A stretch of 64,000 bases of DNA, taken from positions 1,116,001 through 1,180,000 of the forward strand of contig NZ_CP021251.1 of the NCBI RefSeq assembly GCF_002155265.1, read 5' to 3'. Source of the DNA: Corynebacterium pseudotuberculosis (GTDB taxonomy: Bacteria; Actinomycetota; Actinomycetes; Mycobacteriales; Mycobacteriaceae). The notes under the pieces are model-generated. The model saw only the letters and a list, made by a program, of their open reading frames with translations. It did no database searches and was not told where the DNA came from. The translations under genes were made by a program, and so were the position numbers. Positions within the stretch are counted from its first letter, which is position 1; each line of letters opens with the position of its first letter. Positions 55,936 through 64,000 of the stretch are shown here, piece by piece.

Positions 55936-56118
55936 GAGACCTTATTCTGCCATTGCAGCTACCGTTATGTCCCGTAGACCGCAGTTTAATTTGGAACACG
56001 TCTACCCCAGTGATGACTATGGGCACATAAAGGCTGTAAATTCAAAGTTTATCAACGGATGTGAGTAAAACATCAGGTTTTTGCGATGCACGATCAAAAC
56101 AAATGAGGTGTTGAGAAA

Positions 56119-57960
56119 GTGAAAGTGGTTCAAGAGTCAACCACCGAGGCCATATACGAGGTAGGCGAAAATGAAACCTGCCTAACTGCGTTGCTGGATA
56201 CGGCTAAAGCGCGTCCTTTTGGAGTGATGTACACCCGACCGAAAAACTACGAGTGGATAAACGTCACTTCTAAAGAGTTTGTGGAAGAGGTCTACGAAGT
56301 TGCTAAGGGCCTCATCAACGCAGGTGTGCAGCAAGGGGATCGGGTAGCTTTGCTATCAGAGACCCGCTATGAGTGGTCTCTGTTGGACTTTGCCATTTGG
56401 GCTGCTGGGGCTGTGTCAGTTCCGATCTACGGGTCTTCGTCGATTAGCCAAATTGAGTGGATCATTGAAGACTCTGGGGCGGTTTTTGCCATCACCGAGA
56501 CCCGTGAGCACACAGAGTTGATGAAGAACCTGGTCCTGGGTGCGGACGGAAAACCAGTGTTGAGTGGCTCGCCGTCGCAGCTGCGGAGAATCCTGGAGAT
56601 TAATTCATCAGCCGTGACAACGCTCAAGTTTGAGGGACGTTCCGTTGAGGATTCCGAGGTGAACGAGCGTATTGCTAACACCAAGGGGACAGACCTTGCA
56701 TCGCTGGTGTATACGTCTGGAACTACTGGTCGCCCCAAGGGCTGCCGACTCACCCATTCCAACTGGCTATCGCAGGTGCGAGCGCTTTTGACTAATGACA
56801 TCGGTGCTATCGCCGTTCCCGGTTCGCGCGTTTTGACCTTCCTGCCGCTAGCTCACGTTTTGGCTCGAGCAGTTTCTTTGGCTGTGGCCATTGGCGGAGC
56901 CACGCAGTCTCACTGGTCCGATTTTTCCACCATCGCAGTGGAGTTCCAGCGCGCCCGACCAAACCTGATCTTGGGAGTGCCGCGCGTCTTTGAAAAAGTC
57001 CGTAACGGCGCAGTGGCTAATGCCCAGGCCGACGGCCCGCTCAAAGCCGCCATCTTCCGCCAAGCAGAGTTGACCGCTCAAGAGTACTCACGAGCACTGG
57101 ATACCGCAGAGGGGCCAAGCCGAGCGCTCACCCTTAAACATAAGACCTTTGACAAGTTGGTTTATTCGAAGATTCGCGCAGCGATGGGAAATGCAGTGAA
57201 GTATTGCATTTCTGGTGGTTCTGCGATGAGTCCAGAATTGATGCACTTCTTCCGCGGCATTGGCGTGCCGATTTATGAAGGCTACGGGCTGACCGAAACC
57301 ACCGCTGCAGCGGCCGTGGACTTTACTGATCAGAAAATCGGTACGGTTGGGCCACCCGTGGGGGGCGCGTCGATACGCATCAATGATGACGGCGAAATCT
57401 TGGTGAAAGGCTCGATCGTTTTCGACGGCTACTGGAAGAACGATGAAGCCACCGAATCCTCCATGGAAAATGGCTGGTTTAACACTGGCGATCTCGGTGA
57501 AATCCTCGATTCTGGCCACCTCATCATCACCGGGCGTAAGAAGGATTTGATCGTTACCGCGGGCGGAAAGAACGTCTCGCCGGGTCCGCTTGAGGATAAG
57601 TTACGTTCGCATCCGCTGATCAGCCAGGCGATGGTGGTTGGCGATGGAAAGCCGTTTATCGGTTTGCTGGTAACGCTTGACGACGACGCCCTGAAACGGT
57701 GGAAGCTCAATCGAAACGTTCCAGAAGGTCGCTCGATCCGGGAACTGGCACAAGACCCGGTTCTCAGAGCCGAGATCCAGGACGCGATAAATGATGCCAA
57801 TTCCACGGTTTCCCACGCGGAAGCAATTAAGAAGTTCTATATCTTGGACCGCGACCTTACTGAGGAAGACAACGAGCTCACCCCCACTATGAAGGTGAAG
57901 CGAAATGTGGTGGCGCGTCGATACTCCGACGAAATCGATGCGCTTTACACCAAGCGCTAG
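56119..57960 (+). CDS. Long-chain fatty-acid-CoA ligase (FadD15-type)
   Basis: ATP-dependent activation of fatty acids to acyl-CoA, 613 residues, GTG start. ANL-superfamily motifs: P-loop VYTSGTTGRPKGC (about 196), YEGYGLTETTAAAAV, GWFNTGDLGEI and the hinge/catalytic Lys region GRKKDLIVTAGGKNVSPG. Closest to the FadD15 group of mycolic actinobacteria. Imperfect motif at 57354-57363. Followed by a strong terminator. Confidence 0.93.
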   Translation: MKVVQESTTEAIYEVGENETCLTALLDTAKARPFGVMYTRPKNYEWINVTSKEFVEEVYEVAKGLINAGVQQGDRVALLSETRYEWSLLDFAIWAAGAVSVPIYGSSSISQIEWIIEDSGAVFAITETREHTELMKNLVLGADGKPVLSGSPSQLRRILEINSSAVTTLKFEGRSVEDSEVNERIANTKGTDLASLVYTSGTTGRPKGCRLTHSNWLSQVRALLTNDIGAIAVPGSRVLTFLPLAHVLARAVSLAVAIGGATQSHWSDFSTIAVEFQRARPNLILGVPRVFEKVRNGAVANAQADGPLKAAIFRQAELTAQEYSRALDTAEGPSRALTLKHKTFDKLVYSKIRAAMGNAVKYCISGGSAMSPELMHFFRGIGVPIYEGYGLTETTAAAAVDFTDQKIGTVGPPVGGASIRINDDGEILVKGSIVFDGYWKNDEATESSMENGWFNTGDLGEILDSGHLIITGRKKDLIVTAGGKNVSPGPLEDKLRSHPLISQAMVVGDGKPFIGLLVTLDDDALKRWKLNRNVPEGRSIRELAQDPVLRAEIQDAINDANSTVSHAEAIKKFYILDRDLTEEDNELTPTMKVKRNVVARRYSDEIDALYTKR

Positions 57961-57968
57961 AGGCGTTT

Positions 57969-58013
57969 TCGCCCCTTTTCCTTTGTAGCTTTAAAGGAAA
58001 AGGGGCGATTTTT
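57969..58013 (+). terminator. Rho-independent terminator after the acyl-CoA ligase gene
   Basis: Perfect 16-base arms TCGCCCCTTTTCCTTT (57969-57984) and AAAGGAAAAGGGGCGA (57993-58008), followed by TTTTT. Confidence 0.92.
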
Positions 58014-58307
58014 ATTTCTGCCTCTTATCCTGTGGTTTCTAAGAGCGCTAGAAATTTTATCCTGCTGTTTTACCGCCTCTGAGCTGGCTAGCGTTCTCAA
58101 AACAGCAAAGTACCCGCCCAGCGAGCGGAGAAAGAAGCTTCTTTTCCCCACGGGATTTTGGTTCTGCTCGGCGGGGCGCCACCGCTTGAGACGGTTCCTG
58201 TTTTAAAGTCATCACTCGTAACGCATCGTTGCTACTGGTTCCCTTAACTATTCAGCCGCAACGATGGTCAAGGATGCCTAATGTACGTCTGGAAGGGGGT
58301 CAGCTGA
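58014..58307 (+). other. Intergenic region before the 58308 hypothetical gene
   Basis: About 290 bases with no credible gene. It holds an imperfect iterated motif (CCCCACGGGA, 58146-58155), a short palindrome AGAAGCTTCT near 58132, and a duplicated TTATCCTG. The Shine-Dalgarno GGAAGGGGG of the next gene ends it. Confidence 0.6.
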
Positions 58308-58988
58308 ATGCAAGTTTTTGATGCCACATTGCGCCACCGTGAGCTGACCCAAGAGATCTTTAATATTGGCGATGAGGTGGCAACCTACATCGAGAATCTT
58401 GCTGAGGCGATTGCGGACTGGGATGCAGAACTTGTTGAGGATTGTGTCGCCGAATTAGAAGAGATCTTTGAGGACGCACGCCGGGATTCCCGCGATGTAG
58501 TTCGGGAGCTCGTGGGACTACGCCAGGCGCTTACCTCGGGACTGGCCTCAGGAACTGTATCCGCGTCTGCCCCTACAAAAGATGCTGTTGATCGTCCGGT
58601 TGTGCTTAACGCGGAGTCTCTGAGGGAGAGATTCCCGATTCAGAATTCTCCCGTCATTGTTCGTGAGCTTTCGCAGGCACTGGAAGCCCGGACTGATTTA
58701 GTGGGCGAGTATCTTGCCCACATTGTGTCCTGGGAGCTGGCAGAGACGGAAAAAGCGGCGCGTGATTTGGATGCGCTTAATCTGCCGATGTTGTATTCGC
58801 GCACGGCTGAGGTTGTTTTTGCGGCAGCGCGGGCATGGGCTGAAGCCGTGGCAACGGAACACCCTGGGTACACGCGTACGATGCGAGGTTCATATCCACC
58901 GGCGTTTCTTAACGAGCGCGCGCGTATCGACGCCGTCGTGGCGAGGGTCATCGCTAAACGTGCGGGATCCGGCGAGTACGTTGGCTAA
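58308..58988 (+). CDS. Hypothetical protein
   Basis: 226 residues, mostly helical and acidic (IENLAEAIADWDAELVEDCVAELEEI), with no membrane segment or enzyme motif. A second helical half contains SWELAETEKAARDLDAL and ends in ARVIAKRAGSGEYV. ATG at 58308 has GGAAGGGGG upstream. It stands 3 bases before hemW and probably forms an operon with it. Not recognised. Confidence 0.65.
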   Translation: MQVFDATLRHRELTQEIFNIGDEVATYIENLAEAIADWDAELVEDCVAELEEIFEDARRDSRDVVRELVGLRQALTSGLASGTVSASAPTKDAVDRPVVLNAESLRERFPIQNSPVIVRELSQALEARTDLVGEYLAHIVSWELAETEKAARDLDALNLPMLYSRTAEVVFAAARAWAEAVATEHPGYTRTMRGSYPPAFLNERARIDAVVARVIAKRAGSGEYVG

Positions 58989-58991
58989 ATC

Positions 58992-60146
58992 ATGAGCCAG
59001 AAAAGCACACCTTTTGGGGTGTACATTCATGTTCCGTTTTGCTCTTCACGCTGTGGATACTGCGACTTTAATACGTATACGCCTGGTGAGCTAGGAAGTT
59101 CTGCTTCCCCGGAAAGTTATTTGAACGCTTTGGAAATAGAGCTGGATTTAGCGGCGCAGATTCGAGCGAGCTCGGGTGACACTAGAGAAGCCAGTACAGT
59201 TTTTGTGGGCGGTGGTACCCCGTCAATGCTCGGCGCAGCCGGCCTAGACCGTGTGCTGCTCGCCGTGCGTAGTTCCACGGGAATAGCCCCTGGCGCGGAG
59301 GTGACTACGGAGTCAAATCCGGAATCCACGAGTCCTGAGTTCTTTCATTCCTTATTGGAGTCTGGTTTTACTAGGGTCTCCCTGGGCATGCAATCGGCGT
59401 CTTCGAGCGTGCTGAAAGTACTCGAGCGCAAGCACACCCCTGGACGCGCGTTTGCTGCGGCTAAGGAAGCTCTTGCCGCAGGGTTTAATCATGTCAATCT
59501 GGACATGATCTACGGCACTCCCACAGAGACAAATGAGGATGTTCGTGAGACTCTTTCGCGCGTCGTGGACACAGGCGTGGATCATGTGAGTGCGTATTCT
59601 TTGATCGTGGAGGACGGCACGGCGATGGCGCGCAAAGTCCGCCGTGGGGAATTGCCGCCTCCTGATGAAGACACGTATGCGGATCGCTATTGGATGATTG
59701 ATCAAGCCCTGCGTCAAGAAGGTTTCTCTTGGTATGAGGTCTCTAACTGGGCGCGCGAGGGAGGCGAGTGCCAACATAATATGGGGTATTGGCGCGACGG
59801 CGATTGGTGGGGCGCTGGCCCTGGTGCTCACTCTCATATCGCGCAGCGCCGCTTCCACAATATTAAGCATCCGGCTAGCTACTCTAAAGCCCTCCTAGCG
59901 GGAGAATTGCCGGTCAAGGAAGAAGAGACTTTGAGCGATGTGGAACGGCATGAGGAGAAGGTCATGCTTGGCTTGCGACTCAAAGAAGGAGTAAGCATCG
60001 CAGAGTTTTCGGCAGGCGAGCTGGACGTGATTGAGTCGCGGGTTAAGCAAGGCCTGCTGCATATGAATGCCGGTCGGGTGCGATTGACGGAGAAAAGCAG
60101 GCTCTTGGCGGATGGAATTATCGCGGACATCTTGGTTGCAGACTGA
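58992..60146 (+). CDS. hemW: Radical SAM heme chaperone HemW
   Basis: HemN-like protein that binds heme and transfers it to respiratory enzymes; 384 residues. The 4Fe-4S motif lies in YIHVPFCSSRCGYCDF (CxxxCxxC, residues 17-24). FVGGGTPSML, VSLGMQSAS and NLDMIYGTPTET are conserved, and the C-terminal HemN_C domain is present. The extra N-terminal Cys of true HemN is absent. Precedes hrcA, as in most actinobacteria and Firmicutes. Confidence 0.93.
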   Translation: MSQKSTPFGVYIHVPFCSSRCGYCDFNTYTPGELGSSASPESYLNALEIELDLAAQIRASSGDTREASTVFVGGGTPSMLGAAGLDRVLLAVRSSTGIAPGAEVTTESNPESTSPEFFHSLLESGFTRVSLGMQSASSSVLKVLERKHTPGRAFAAAKEALAAGFNHVNLDMIYGTPTETNEDVRETLSRVVDTGVDHVSAYSLIVEDGTAMARKVRRGELPPPDEDTYADRYWMIDQALRQEGFSWYEVSNWAREGGECQHNMGYWRDGDWWGAGPGAHSHIAQRRFHNIKHPASYSKALLAGELPVKEEETLSDVERHEEKVMLGLRLKEGVSIAEFSAGELDVIESRVKQGLLHMNAGRVRLTEKSRLLADGIIADILVAD

Positions 60147-60220
60147 GAGCTGTAGAGCGCAACGATTAAGCTGGTTTGCGGTAATGGCGAGCAGAGACAT
60201 CCATGAGGAGGGAAACCACC

Positions 60221-61241
60221 ATGGCGGAATCTACTGAAAAACGCAGGCGTGAAGTACTTCGCGCAATAGTGGCGGACTATATCCAATCTCAGGAACCTGT
60301 GGGGTCAAAGGCTCTTTTAGAGAGACATAATTTAAACGTCAGTTCGGCGACTATCCGCAACGATATGGCGGTATTGGAGTCCGAGGGGTTTATCATGCAA
60401 CAGCATGCGAGCTCTGGACGGGATCCCCACGGAGAAGGCATATCGTGCATTCGTCGATTCTCTGAGCGACATTAAACCTATGTCCGCAGCGGAGCGCCGG
60501 GCCATTTTGCTTTTCCTTGAAGGCGGTGTGGACCTTGAGGATGTTTTGCGCCGATCGGTGCAGCTGCTGAGCCAGTTGACCCGGCAAGCGTCGGTAATTC
60601 AGCTGCCTAATCTTAAAGTTTCACGCGTTAAACACTGTGAAGTTGTGTTGTTGAGCCCAGTACGGCTTTTGCTTGTGCTGATCACCGATAATGGGCGAGT
60701 AGAGCAGCGCAATGTGGAGCTAGATCAAGTATGCGAGCAGGAACATGTAATGAAGCTTCGAGACGCTCTCAACCGGGCCCTAGACGGTAAAACGCTCAGC
60801 GACGCCTCGGTATCCTTGGCCGAATTGGCAGACCCCACTAATACGGACGTCTTAGTTTCGCCAGAAATTCAACCGATGATACTGAGATGCGCGACTGTGC
60901 TTATTGAGACCCTGGTGGAACAGCCGAACGATCGTCTTATTCTCGCTGGTGCATCAAACCTCACCCGCATTGCTCGAGACTTGCCTGCGGCGTTGCCTTC
61001 CATGTTGGAAGCTCTAGAAGAGCAAGTAGTGGTGTTGAAGCTGCTCACCAACGTCCAGGGCCTCGGCCACGTGAGTGTTCTGATTGGCAAGGAGAATGAG
61101 GACGAGCAATTACGCGGCACATCGGTAGTTACCACCGGTTATGGCGCGCAGGGAGAAACCCTAGGTGGTTTAGGCGTAGTGGGCCCCACATTCATGGATT
61201 ATTCTGGAACGATGTCTAAGGTCTACGCTGTGGCTCAATAG
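60221..61241 (+). pseudogene. hrcA: Heat-inducible repressor HrcA, frameshifted
   Basis: Repressor of groE/dnaK genes through CIRCE. ATG at 60221 with AGGAGGGAAA upstream. Frame 1 encodes the winged-helix domain ([38 protein letters not shown]) to QHASSGR. At the GGG at 60420-60422 one extra base shifts the frame; without it the chain reads [17 protein letters not shown] and continues to the stop at 61241, about 340 residues, the usual size. Either a loss-of-function mutation or a homopolymer error. The break abuts a motif copy (CCCCACGGAG, 60425-60434). Confidence 0.88.
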
Positions 61242-61523
61242 GTATCGAGGGTTCTTAGCGGGGAGTGAGCGCCTTTTACGGAGGCATCCTTGCTCCCGTG
61301 GGTCGGTTTCCTTTTTCAGTATCGTTCGCCACTAGCGAATCAGGTGCCCTAATTTTCTCTCCATGGCATGAGCATCGTTATCATTGTTGTTTCGGTCCTT
61401 TCAGTTCATATCATGGTGTTTGCGCTGTTGTTTTAGATATCCAGATGTGAATGCCAAGAAATGATTGAGCTTGGTTGGGTTTTATATTTCTCAAAAAATA
61501 GCTGAAGGAAGAATTCTTTTACT
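61242..61523 (+). promoter_or_regulatory. hrcA-dnaJ2 intergenic region
   Basis: About 280 bases without a credible gene. A weak hairpin (GGGAG near 61261 with CTCCC near 61293) could attenuate read-through from hrcA. No CIRCE element (TTAGCACTC-N9-GAGTGCTAA) is present. GGAAGAATTC near 61507-61516 may be the dnaJ2 ribosome binding site. Confidence 0.4.
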
Positions 61524-62660
61524 GTGGCTCGTGACTATTACGCAATCCTTGGCGTCGAACGTGACGCCACTGATAACGAGATTAAGAAGGCATACCGCAA
61601 GCTTGCCCGTAAGTACCACCCGGACGTTAACGGGTCGGACGAGGCCGCGGAGAAGTTCAGCGAGCTCTCAATCGCACAAGAAGTGCTGCTAGACCCCGAC
61701 AAGCGTCGCATTGTAGATATGGGCGGAGACCCCATGGAGCAAGGCGGCGGCGCAGGCTATGGCGCCGGAGGCTTTGGCGGCGGCGGCCTAGGCGACATCT
61801 TTGAGGCATTCTTTGGCGGTGGGGGCGCCTCGCGTGGCCCTCGATCGCGCGTTCAGCCAGGAAACGATGCTCTCCTTCGCACCTCATTGACACTGGAAGA
61901 GGCATTTTCTGGAGTAAAGAAGCCCATCACCATTGATACTGCTGTTCTGTGCGATGTGTGCGAGGGAACCGGTTCGAAGACCAAGGCAAAGCCCAAGATG
62001 TGCACGCATTGTGGCGGAACTGGTGAAATCCAGCAGGTGCAGCGTTCCTTCCTGGGCAATGTGATGACTACTACACCGTGCCCGGTATGCCAAGGAACCG
62101 GTGAGGTCATTCCTGATCCTTGTGATAAATGCGCGGGCGATGGTCGCGTGAAAGCTCAGCGTGATCTGGTGGTCAATGTCCCAGCAGGCATTGCAGACGG
62201 AATGCGTATCCGTATGGCAGGTCAGGGCGAGGTAGGCCACGGGGGAGGTCCCGCAGGAGACCTTTATGTAGAGATCAACATCCGACCTCATGCTGTGTTC
62301 CACAGAGAAGGTAATGATCTACATCTAAAGGTCCACGTACCCATGGTTGATGCTGCACTGGGTGCTGAGCTGAATGTGGAATCCTTGGACGGGGAAACCA
62401 TTACGTTTGCAATCCCCGCAGGTACTCAGCCTGCCGAACGCATTGTGGTGGAAGGCAAAGGCATGCCGCAACTCCGCAACACCGGCAATGGAAATATGAT
62501 TGCTCACGTTGATGTGACTGTGCCGACGGCATTGGATGAGACGTCGAGAAGCCTGCTTACTCAGCTGCGCGAGCATCGTGATGAGGCAGCAAAGGTCTCG
62601 CACGCCGGGGACGGCGAAGAATCACTGTTTGACCGCATACGTAATAAGTTCCGCAGATAA
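61524..62660 (+). CDS. dnaJ2: Chaperone DnaJ (DnaJ2)
   Basis: Hsp70 co-chaperone, 378 residues, GTG start. Order of domains: J domain with HPD ([10 protein letters not shown]), Gly/Phe-rich linker ([15 protein letters not shown]), four zinc-finger repeats ([32 protein letters not shown]), then the substrate-binding C-terminal domains. The position after hrcA marks the second actinobacterial dnaJ paralogue, separate from the dnaK operon copy. Confidence 0.96.
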   Translation: MARDYYAILGVERDATDNEIKKAYRKLARKYHPDVNGSDEAAEKFSELSIAQEVLLDPDKRRIVDMGGDPMEQGGGAGYGAGGFGGGGLGDIFEAFFGGGGASRGPRSRVQPGNDALLRTSLTLEEAFSGVKKPITIDTAVLCDVCEGTGSKTKAKPKMCTHCGGTGEIQQVQRSFLGNVMTTTPCPVCQGTGEVIPDPCDKCAGDGRVKAQRDLVVNVPAGIADGMRIRMAGQGEVGHGGGPAGDLYVEINIRPHAVFHREGNDLHLKVHVPMVDAALGAELNVESLDGETITFAIPAGTQPAERIVVEGKGMPQLRNTGNGNMIAHVDVTVPTALDETSRSLLTQLREHRDEAAKVSHAGDGEESLFDRIRNKFRR

Positions 62661-62676
62661 CTCGAGGACCCACCTG

Positions 62677-63447
62677 ATGTCGTTGCCTACCTTTGTGTAC
62701 GACCTTGATGCTGTTCTTCAAGGTCAGCACCCCCGCCTGCCCGAGGTAGGAGAGATCGCTCGCTTGGATGGGGCTGAGGGGCGTCATGCTGTGAGCGTGA
62801 AACGCATCGTGGCCGGAGAGCGCATCAAGCTTATCGACGCTCACGGCGCCTATGCTGAAGCGCTGGTAACGGAAACTTCCGGGAAAGACAGGCTCGCAGC
62901 GCGCGTTGAGATTAGTGAAACGCAAAGCCCTGTGGGCCCATCGGTTACAGTTTTCCAGGCGATTCCTAAATCAGAGCGCTCGGAACTGGCTGTTGACCTG
63001 CTTACCCAAGGCGGCGTGGACGCGATAGTTCCATGGGAAGCTCAGCGTTGTGTTGCTAAATGGTCGGGGACTAAACGCGAAAAGAGCGTGCAAAAGTGGC
63101 GGGCGGCCGCGGTTGCGGCGGCTAAACAATCACGACGCTCTGCTATACCGACGATTGGTTCTCCCATTAATACGTCGGAGTTGGCTCTGAGACTTAAAAC
63201 AGAGGGCTTTGATCTGGTCTTGATGCTGCATGAGGATGCGCAGCAGGCTTTTGCAGCCCTTCCATTGCAACAGGCGAGCTCGATTGCGTTGATCATTGGC
63301 CCTGAGGGCGGCATTGGCCAGGAAGAATCCTCTGAGCTGCAAGCTGCGGGCGCGCGATTGGCCAAGTTGGGGCCTGAAGTTCTGCGGACTGCCTCGGCAG
63401 GAATCGTCGCGCTTGCGGCAATCGGTGTCCTGACTTCACGCTGGTAG
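62677..63447 (+). CDS. rsmE: 16S rRNA (uracil-1498-N3)-methyltransferase
   Basis: SPOUT-class methyltransferase of 256 residues from the ATG at 62677 (MSLPTFVYDLD). N-terminal PUA-like domain with GAEGRHAVSVKRI, C-terminal knot with LIIGPEGGIGQEES and LGPEVLRTASAG, the SAM-binding loops. Starts 16 bases after dnaJ2, and the same order occurs in mycobacteria (Rv2373c-Rv2372c). Confidence 0.94.
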   Translation: MSLPTFVYDLDAVLQGQHPRLPEVGEIARLDGAEGRHAVSVKRIVAGERIKLIDAHGAYAEALVTETSGKDRLAARVEISETQSPVGPSVTVFQAIPKSERSELAVDLLTQGGVDAIVPWEAQRCVAKWSGTKREKSVQKWRAAAVAAAKQSRRSAIPTIGSPINTSELALRLKTEGFDLVLMLHEDAQQAFAALPLQQASSIALIIGPEGGIGQEESSELQAAGARLAKLGPEVLRTASAGIVALAAIGVLTSRW

Positions 63448-63494
63448 AATCCAGCACAGACAGAGAACAACTAGAGATAGGTTGAATCAGTATA

Positions 63495-64000
63495 GTGGCT
63501 AGTGAGCAACAAACCGTGCGTGTCCGCAGAGATGCTGGCATCATCACCAAAACTGTTGAGATAGATGAGCAGCACTTACAGACGGTGCTCGGGGTCACCG
63601 ACGAGAACCTAAAAGTATTAGAGAATCAACTCGATTGCTCTATCTTTGTTCGTGGCACTCAGGTCACGCTGACTGGTCCTGACCATGAGGTCGCTCGCGC
63701 AGTGAAAGTGCTCAAAGAACTGCAATCTATAGCTAGGAGAGGGCATGTGATTAGCCCAGCCTCCGTAAAACATGCCATAGGAATAGTGACTGTCGAGGCT
63801 CCCCAGTCCGTGTCTCAAGTACTTGCAAGCGACATCATCGCGCGTCGCGGAAAAGTGATTCGGGCAAAGACACTCGGCCAGAAGCATTACGTTGACGCCA
63901 TAGATGACAACACTATTGTTTTTGGCCTAGGTCCAGCGGGTTCTGGAAAGACCTACCTTGCCATGGCCAAAGCTGTCCAGGCATTGCAAACCAAGCAGGT
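63495..64000 (+). CDS. phoH: PhoH-family ATPase, 5' part (3' end outside window)
   Basis: GTG at 63495 opens a frame that continues past the window end. The N-terminal KH-like region is followed by IDDNTIVFGLGPAGSGKTYL with the Walker A motif GPAGSGKT and AMAKAVQAL. PhoH-like proteins are ATPases/putative RNA helicases linked to RNA metabolism (next to ybeY in most genomes). 47 bases after rsmE. Confidence 0.92.
   Translation, partial: MASEQQTVRVRRDAGIITKTVEIDEQHLQTVLGVTDENLKVLENQLDCSIFVRGTQVTLTGPDHEVARAVKVLKELQSIARRGHVISPASVKHAIGIVTVEAPQSVSQVLASDIIARRGKVIRAKTLGQKHYVDAIDDNTIVFGLGPAGSGKTYLAMAKAVQALQTKQ

Larger units (their letters stand above)
4192..60434. repeat. Highly iterated near-palindromic motif TTCCCCACGGGG, dispersed copies
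   Basis: Exact core CCCCACGGGG starts at 7617, 12987, 15192, 20645, 23324, 28568, 30051, 31466, 42018, 42723, 50557, 51760 and 53715. The reverse form CCCCGTGGGG starts at 11535, 33357, 37102, 37779, 38578, 43661, 45018 and 50040. One-mismatch copies include 4192, 5405, 8742, 12034, 16479, 29090, 31722, 32854, 34017, 35278, 36405, 39205, 40500, 44626, 49915, 51011, 52150, 54265, 57354, 58146, 59640 and 60425. The outer flank is usually TT before the C run (AA after the G run in the reverse form). Copies lie in coding and non-coding DNA. Confidence 0.9.

Noticed and set aside
57957..58151. Minus-strand frame after the acyl-CoA ligase gene
   Set aside because: It covers the terminator hairpin and is Lys/Arg-rich because of it; no homology pattern.
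60147..60220. Possible CIRCE operator before hrcA
   Set aside because: No TTAGCACTC-N9-GAGTGCTAA or close variant is present between hemW and hrcA.
1..64000. CRISPR arrays, tRNA, rRNA, IS elements and prophage
   Set aside because: No regularly spaced repeats, no cloverleaf with CCA-compatible ends in the gaps I read, no transposase or integrase frames.

Overview
The window is a chromosomal segment of a Corynebacterium, most likely of the diphtheriae/ulcerans/pseudotuberculosis group. The evidence is moderate GC, actinobacterial protein families, and a conserved mycolic-actinobacterial gene order: rne-rplU-rpmA-obg-proB, proA-nadD-rsfS-gpgP-degV-comEA-comEC-holA-rpsT, lepA, and hemW-hrcA-dnaJ2-rsmE-phoH. 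The species is not proven from the window alone. The sequence opens inside rne and closes inside phoH.

Layout. 1-20.6 kb is mostly core: RNA processing, ribosomal proteins, Obg, proline synthesis, NAD synthesis, competence-type genes, DNA polymerase III delta and LepA, with an AspT/YidE-type permease and a hydroxyacid dehydrogenase interspersed. 20.7-28.6 kb is accessory: a five-gene nickel/peptide-type ABC operon that also carries an MFS transporter, followed by a decayed locus (three broken minus-strand genes). 28.6-46.1 kb is transport-rich: a YeeE-TusA sulfur transporter behind two McbR-type operators, a second peptide ABC system, AEC, BCCT, BrnQ and a multidrug-type ABC exporter, with a DUF222/HNH protein and a flavin-dependent oxidoreductase among them. 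46.2-49.3 kb holds two lipoproteins and a PPE-like protein. 49.3-64 kb returns to metabolism and core genes: idi, an esterase, an M3 peptidase, malQ, fadD, hemW, hrcA, dnaJ2, rsmE and phoH.

The main unexplained signal is a near-palindromic motif, consensus TTCCCCACGGGG. I count 21 exact copies of its 10-base core and more than 20 near copies in 64 kb, where about 0.1 exact copy would be expected by chance. It lies on both strands, in genes and between them, in several reading frames, and it forms the core of one perfect terminator hairpin. It is absent from rplU-rpmA-obg, lepA and dnaJ2-rsmE-phoH. It behaves like a highly iterated palindrome or an uptake-type sequence, and I know of no assigned function.

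Four genes otherwise expected to be intact are frameshifted (comEA, the first ABC substrate-binding protein, the ABC exporter, hrcA). Three of the four are single-base changes in short homopolymers, so sequencing error must be excluded before calling them pseudogenes.
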